Origin: Rhodococcus koreensis
GTDB taxonomy: Bacteria; Actinomycetota; Actinomycetes; Mycobacteriales; Mycobacteriaceae
Assembly: GCF_900105905.1 (NCBI RefSeq)
Contig: NZ_FNSV01000005.1
Coordinates: 3,782,001-3,846,000, forward strand
Direction: 5' to 3'
Length of the DNA: 64,000 nt
Shown one piece after another: positions 62,677 to 64,000 of this stretch. Position 1 is the stretch's first letter. Every line of letters begins with the position of its first letter. The notes beneath the pieces are model-generated. The model searched no databases. It was not told the origin of the DNA and saw only the letters and a program-made list of their open reading frames with translations. A program made the translations under genes and the position numbers.

Positions 62677-64000
62677 GTGACCGAACATCCGAGAACCATC
62701 CCGTCCGCCGTCATCCACGCCGCGCGTGCATACGGCGAGCTTCCGGCGGTGTCCGACGGCGACGTCCGTCTGACCTTCACACAACTGCACGACCGTGTCC
62801 GCGATTTCGCCGCCGCACTCTGCTCGCAGGACGTGCGGCCCGGCGACCACGTCGCGGTGTGGTCGCCCAACACGTATCACTGGGTGGTCGCCGCGCTCGG
62901 CATCCACTACGCCGGCGCGACGCTCGTCCCGATCAACACCCGGTACACCGCACCGGAGACCCTCGACATCCTCGAGCGCACCAAGACGACCGCACTCGTC
63001 GTCGCGGGCAACTTCCTCGGCACCGACCGGTACGCGTCGCTGCGCGACGAGTCGAGCACCCTCGACCTGCCGACGGTCGTCCGCGTACCTGTCGACGGCG
63101 GCGACACCCCGACCCCGGGTGTCGTCGACTTCGACGACTTCCTCGCCCTCGCCGACGAGGACACCCGCGCCGAGGCCGACGCCCGCGCGGCCGCCGTCTC
63201 CCCCGACGACGTCTCCGACGTCATGTTCACGTCGGGCACCACGGGCCGGAGCAAGGGGGTGATGAGCGCGCACCGGCAGTCGGTGGGCATCGCCCGGGCG
63301 TGGGGTGAGTGCGCGGAGGTGACGTCGGACGACAACTACCTCATCATCAACCCGTTCTTCCACACCTTCGGCTACAAGGCCGGGTTCCTGGTGTGCCTGC
63401 TGAACGGGGTCACCGTCGTGCCGATGGCCGTGTTCGACGTCCCCAAGGTGATGGCGACCGTGCACGACGAGCAGATCACGGTGCTGCCCGGCGCCCCCAC
63501 GATCTTCCAGTCGATCCTCGACCACCCCGACCGCCCGAAGTACGACCTGTCCAGCCTGCGGGTCGCGATCACGGGCGCGGCCGCGGTGCCCGTCGCCCTG
63601 GTGGAACGCATGCAGTCGGAACTCAGCTTCGACGCCGTCCTCACCGCCTACGGCCAGACCGAGGCCGTGGTGGTCACCATGTGCCGGACCGACGACGACC
63701 CGGTGACCGTCTCGACCACGTCCGGTCGCGCGATCCCCGGGATGGAGGTCCGGATCGGCGATCACGGCGAGATCCTGGTGCGCGGCGAGAACGTGATGCT
63801 CGGTTACCTCGACGACCCCGAAGCCACCGCCAAGACCATCGACGCCGACGGCTGGCTGCACACCGGCGACGTCGGCACCCTCGACGACCGCGGATACGTC
63901 GACATCACCGACCGTCTCAAGGACATGTACATCTCCGGCGGGTTCAATGTGTATCCCGCTGAGGTGGAGAACGCCCTTGCCAGGCTCGACGGTGTCGCGG
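62677..64000 (+). CDS. fadD3: HIP-CoA ligase FadD3 (3' end outside window)
   Basis: 441 complete codons from GTG 62677 (GGGAG ahead), then cut by the edge; the family is about 500-520 residues. Adenylates the propionate side chain of HIP and forms its CoA thioester, the entry of the C/D-ring pathway. ATP motifs: FTSGTTGRSKG, AYGQTEAVVVT, GWLHTGDVG and the hinge DRLKDMYISGGFNVYPAEVE. Divergent from fadE30. Confidence 0.95.
   Translation, partial: MTEHPRTIPSAVIHAARAYGELPAVSDGDVRLTFTQLHDRVRDFAAALCSQDVRPGDHVAVWSPNTYHWVVAALGIHYAGATLVPINTRYTAPETLDILERTKTTALVVAGNFLGTDRYASLRDESSTLDLPTVVRVPVDGGDTPTPGVVDFDDFLALADEDTRAEADARAAAVSPDDVSDVMFTSGTTGRSKGVMSAHRQSVGIARAWGECAEVTSDDNYLIINPFFHTFGYKAGFLVCLLNGVTVVPMAVFDVPKVMATVHDEQITVLPGAPTIFQSILDHPDRPKYDLSSLRVAITGAAAVPVALVERMQSELSFDAVLTAYGQTEAVVVTMCRTDDDPVTVSTTSGRAIPGMEVRIGDHGEILVRGENVMLGYLDDPEATAKTIDADGWLHTGDVGTLDDRGYVDITDRLKDMYISGGFNVYPAEVENALARLDGVA

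Overview
The window is high-GC actinobacterial chromosome, most likely from a Rhodococcus of the jostii/opacus type. The evidence is the dense GC-rich coding with GTG starts and ATGA/GTGA overlaps, a KstR2-type steroid-degradation block, a gamma-butyrolactone signalling cassette like gblA/gblR/gblE of R. jostii, and a group 1h ('group 5', high-affinity) [NiFe]-hydrogenase. I saw no tRNA, rRNA, CRISPR array, insertion sequence or prophage, and no gene-free stretch longer than 300 bases.

Layout, left to right. (1) 1-8,958: nitrogen and histidine catabolism. A large NAD-dependent glutamate dehydrogenase (cut by the left edge) is divergent from an NCS1 permease followed by hutU, hutI and hutG; hutH is not here. 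HutC-like operators lie in the divergent gap. (2) 8,980-13,898: alpha/beta hydrolase, cold-shock protein, small secreted protein, then acyl-CoA dehydrogenase, class III CoA-transferase and an IclR regulator. (3) 13,906-18,992: LysR regulator, sodium:solute symporter, TetR regulator, D-2-hydroxyacid dehydrogenase and class II aldolase, with a shared sequence element in front of the symporter and the aldolase. (4) 19,108-24,590: TetR with a stand-alone CYP102-type P450 heme domain, an MFS exporter with its TetR, and L-2-hydroxyglutarate oxidase.

(5) 24,633-32,757: hydrogenase maturation operon on the plus strand: XRE regulator, a ClpP-like protein without the catalytic Ser and His, hypF, an SIS-HypC fusion, a second SIS protein, hypE, hypC, hypD and an unknown protein. 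(6) 32,794-45,614: a sugar-acid module: DeoR regulator, a kinase-PdxA2 fusion, SDR, intracellular sialidase-like protein, a complete peptide/opine-type ABC transporter, aldo/keto reductase and HpcH/HpaI aldolase. Two nearly identical operator-like sequences sit at its two control regions. (7) 45,709-49,886: hemerythrin, the gblA/gblR/gblE-like signalling cassette with a perfect 20-bp palindrome before gblA, and a membrane protein.

(8) 49,883-58,651 (minus): hydrogenase structural operon: hypA, hypB, hhyS, hhyL, a NifU-Rieske fusion, three little-characterised proteins, a 39-residue membrane peptide, the maturation endopeptidase and a second hypC. (9) 58,743-64,000: the KstR2 regulon for the last two steroid rings: fadA6, kstR2, ipdF, fadE30 and fadD3 (cut by the right edge), with two exact KstR2-type operators.

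The hydrogenase system is therefore split into two convergent loci about 17 kb apart, with three HypC-type domains in total. The least explained parts are the ClpP-like pseudoprotease and the two SIS-domain proteins inside the maturation operon, and the uncharacterised accessory genes downstream of hhyL.
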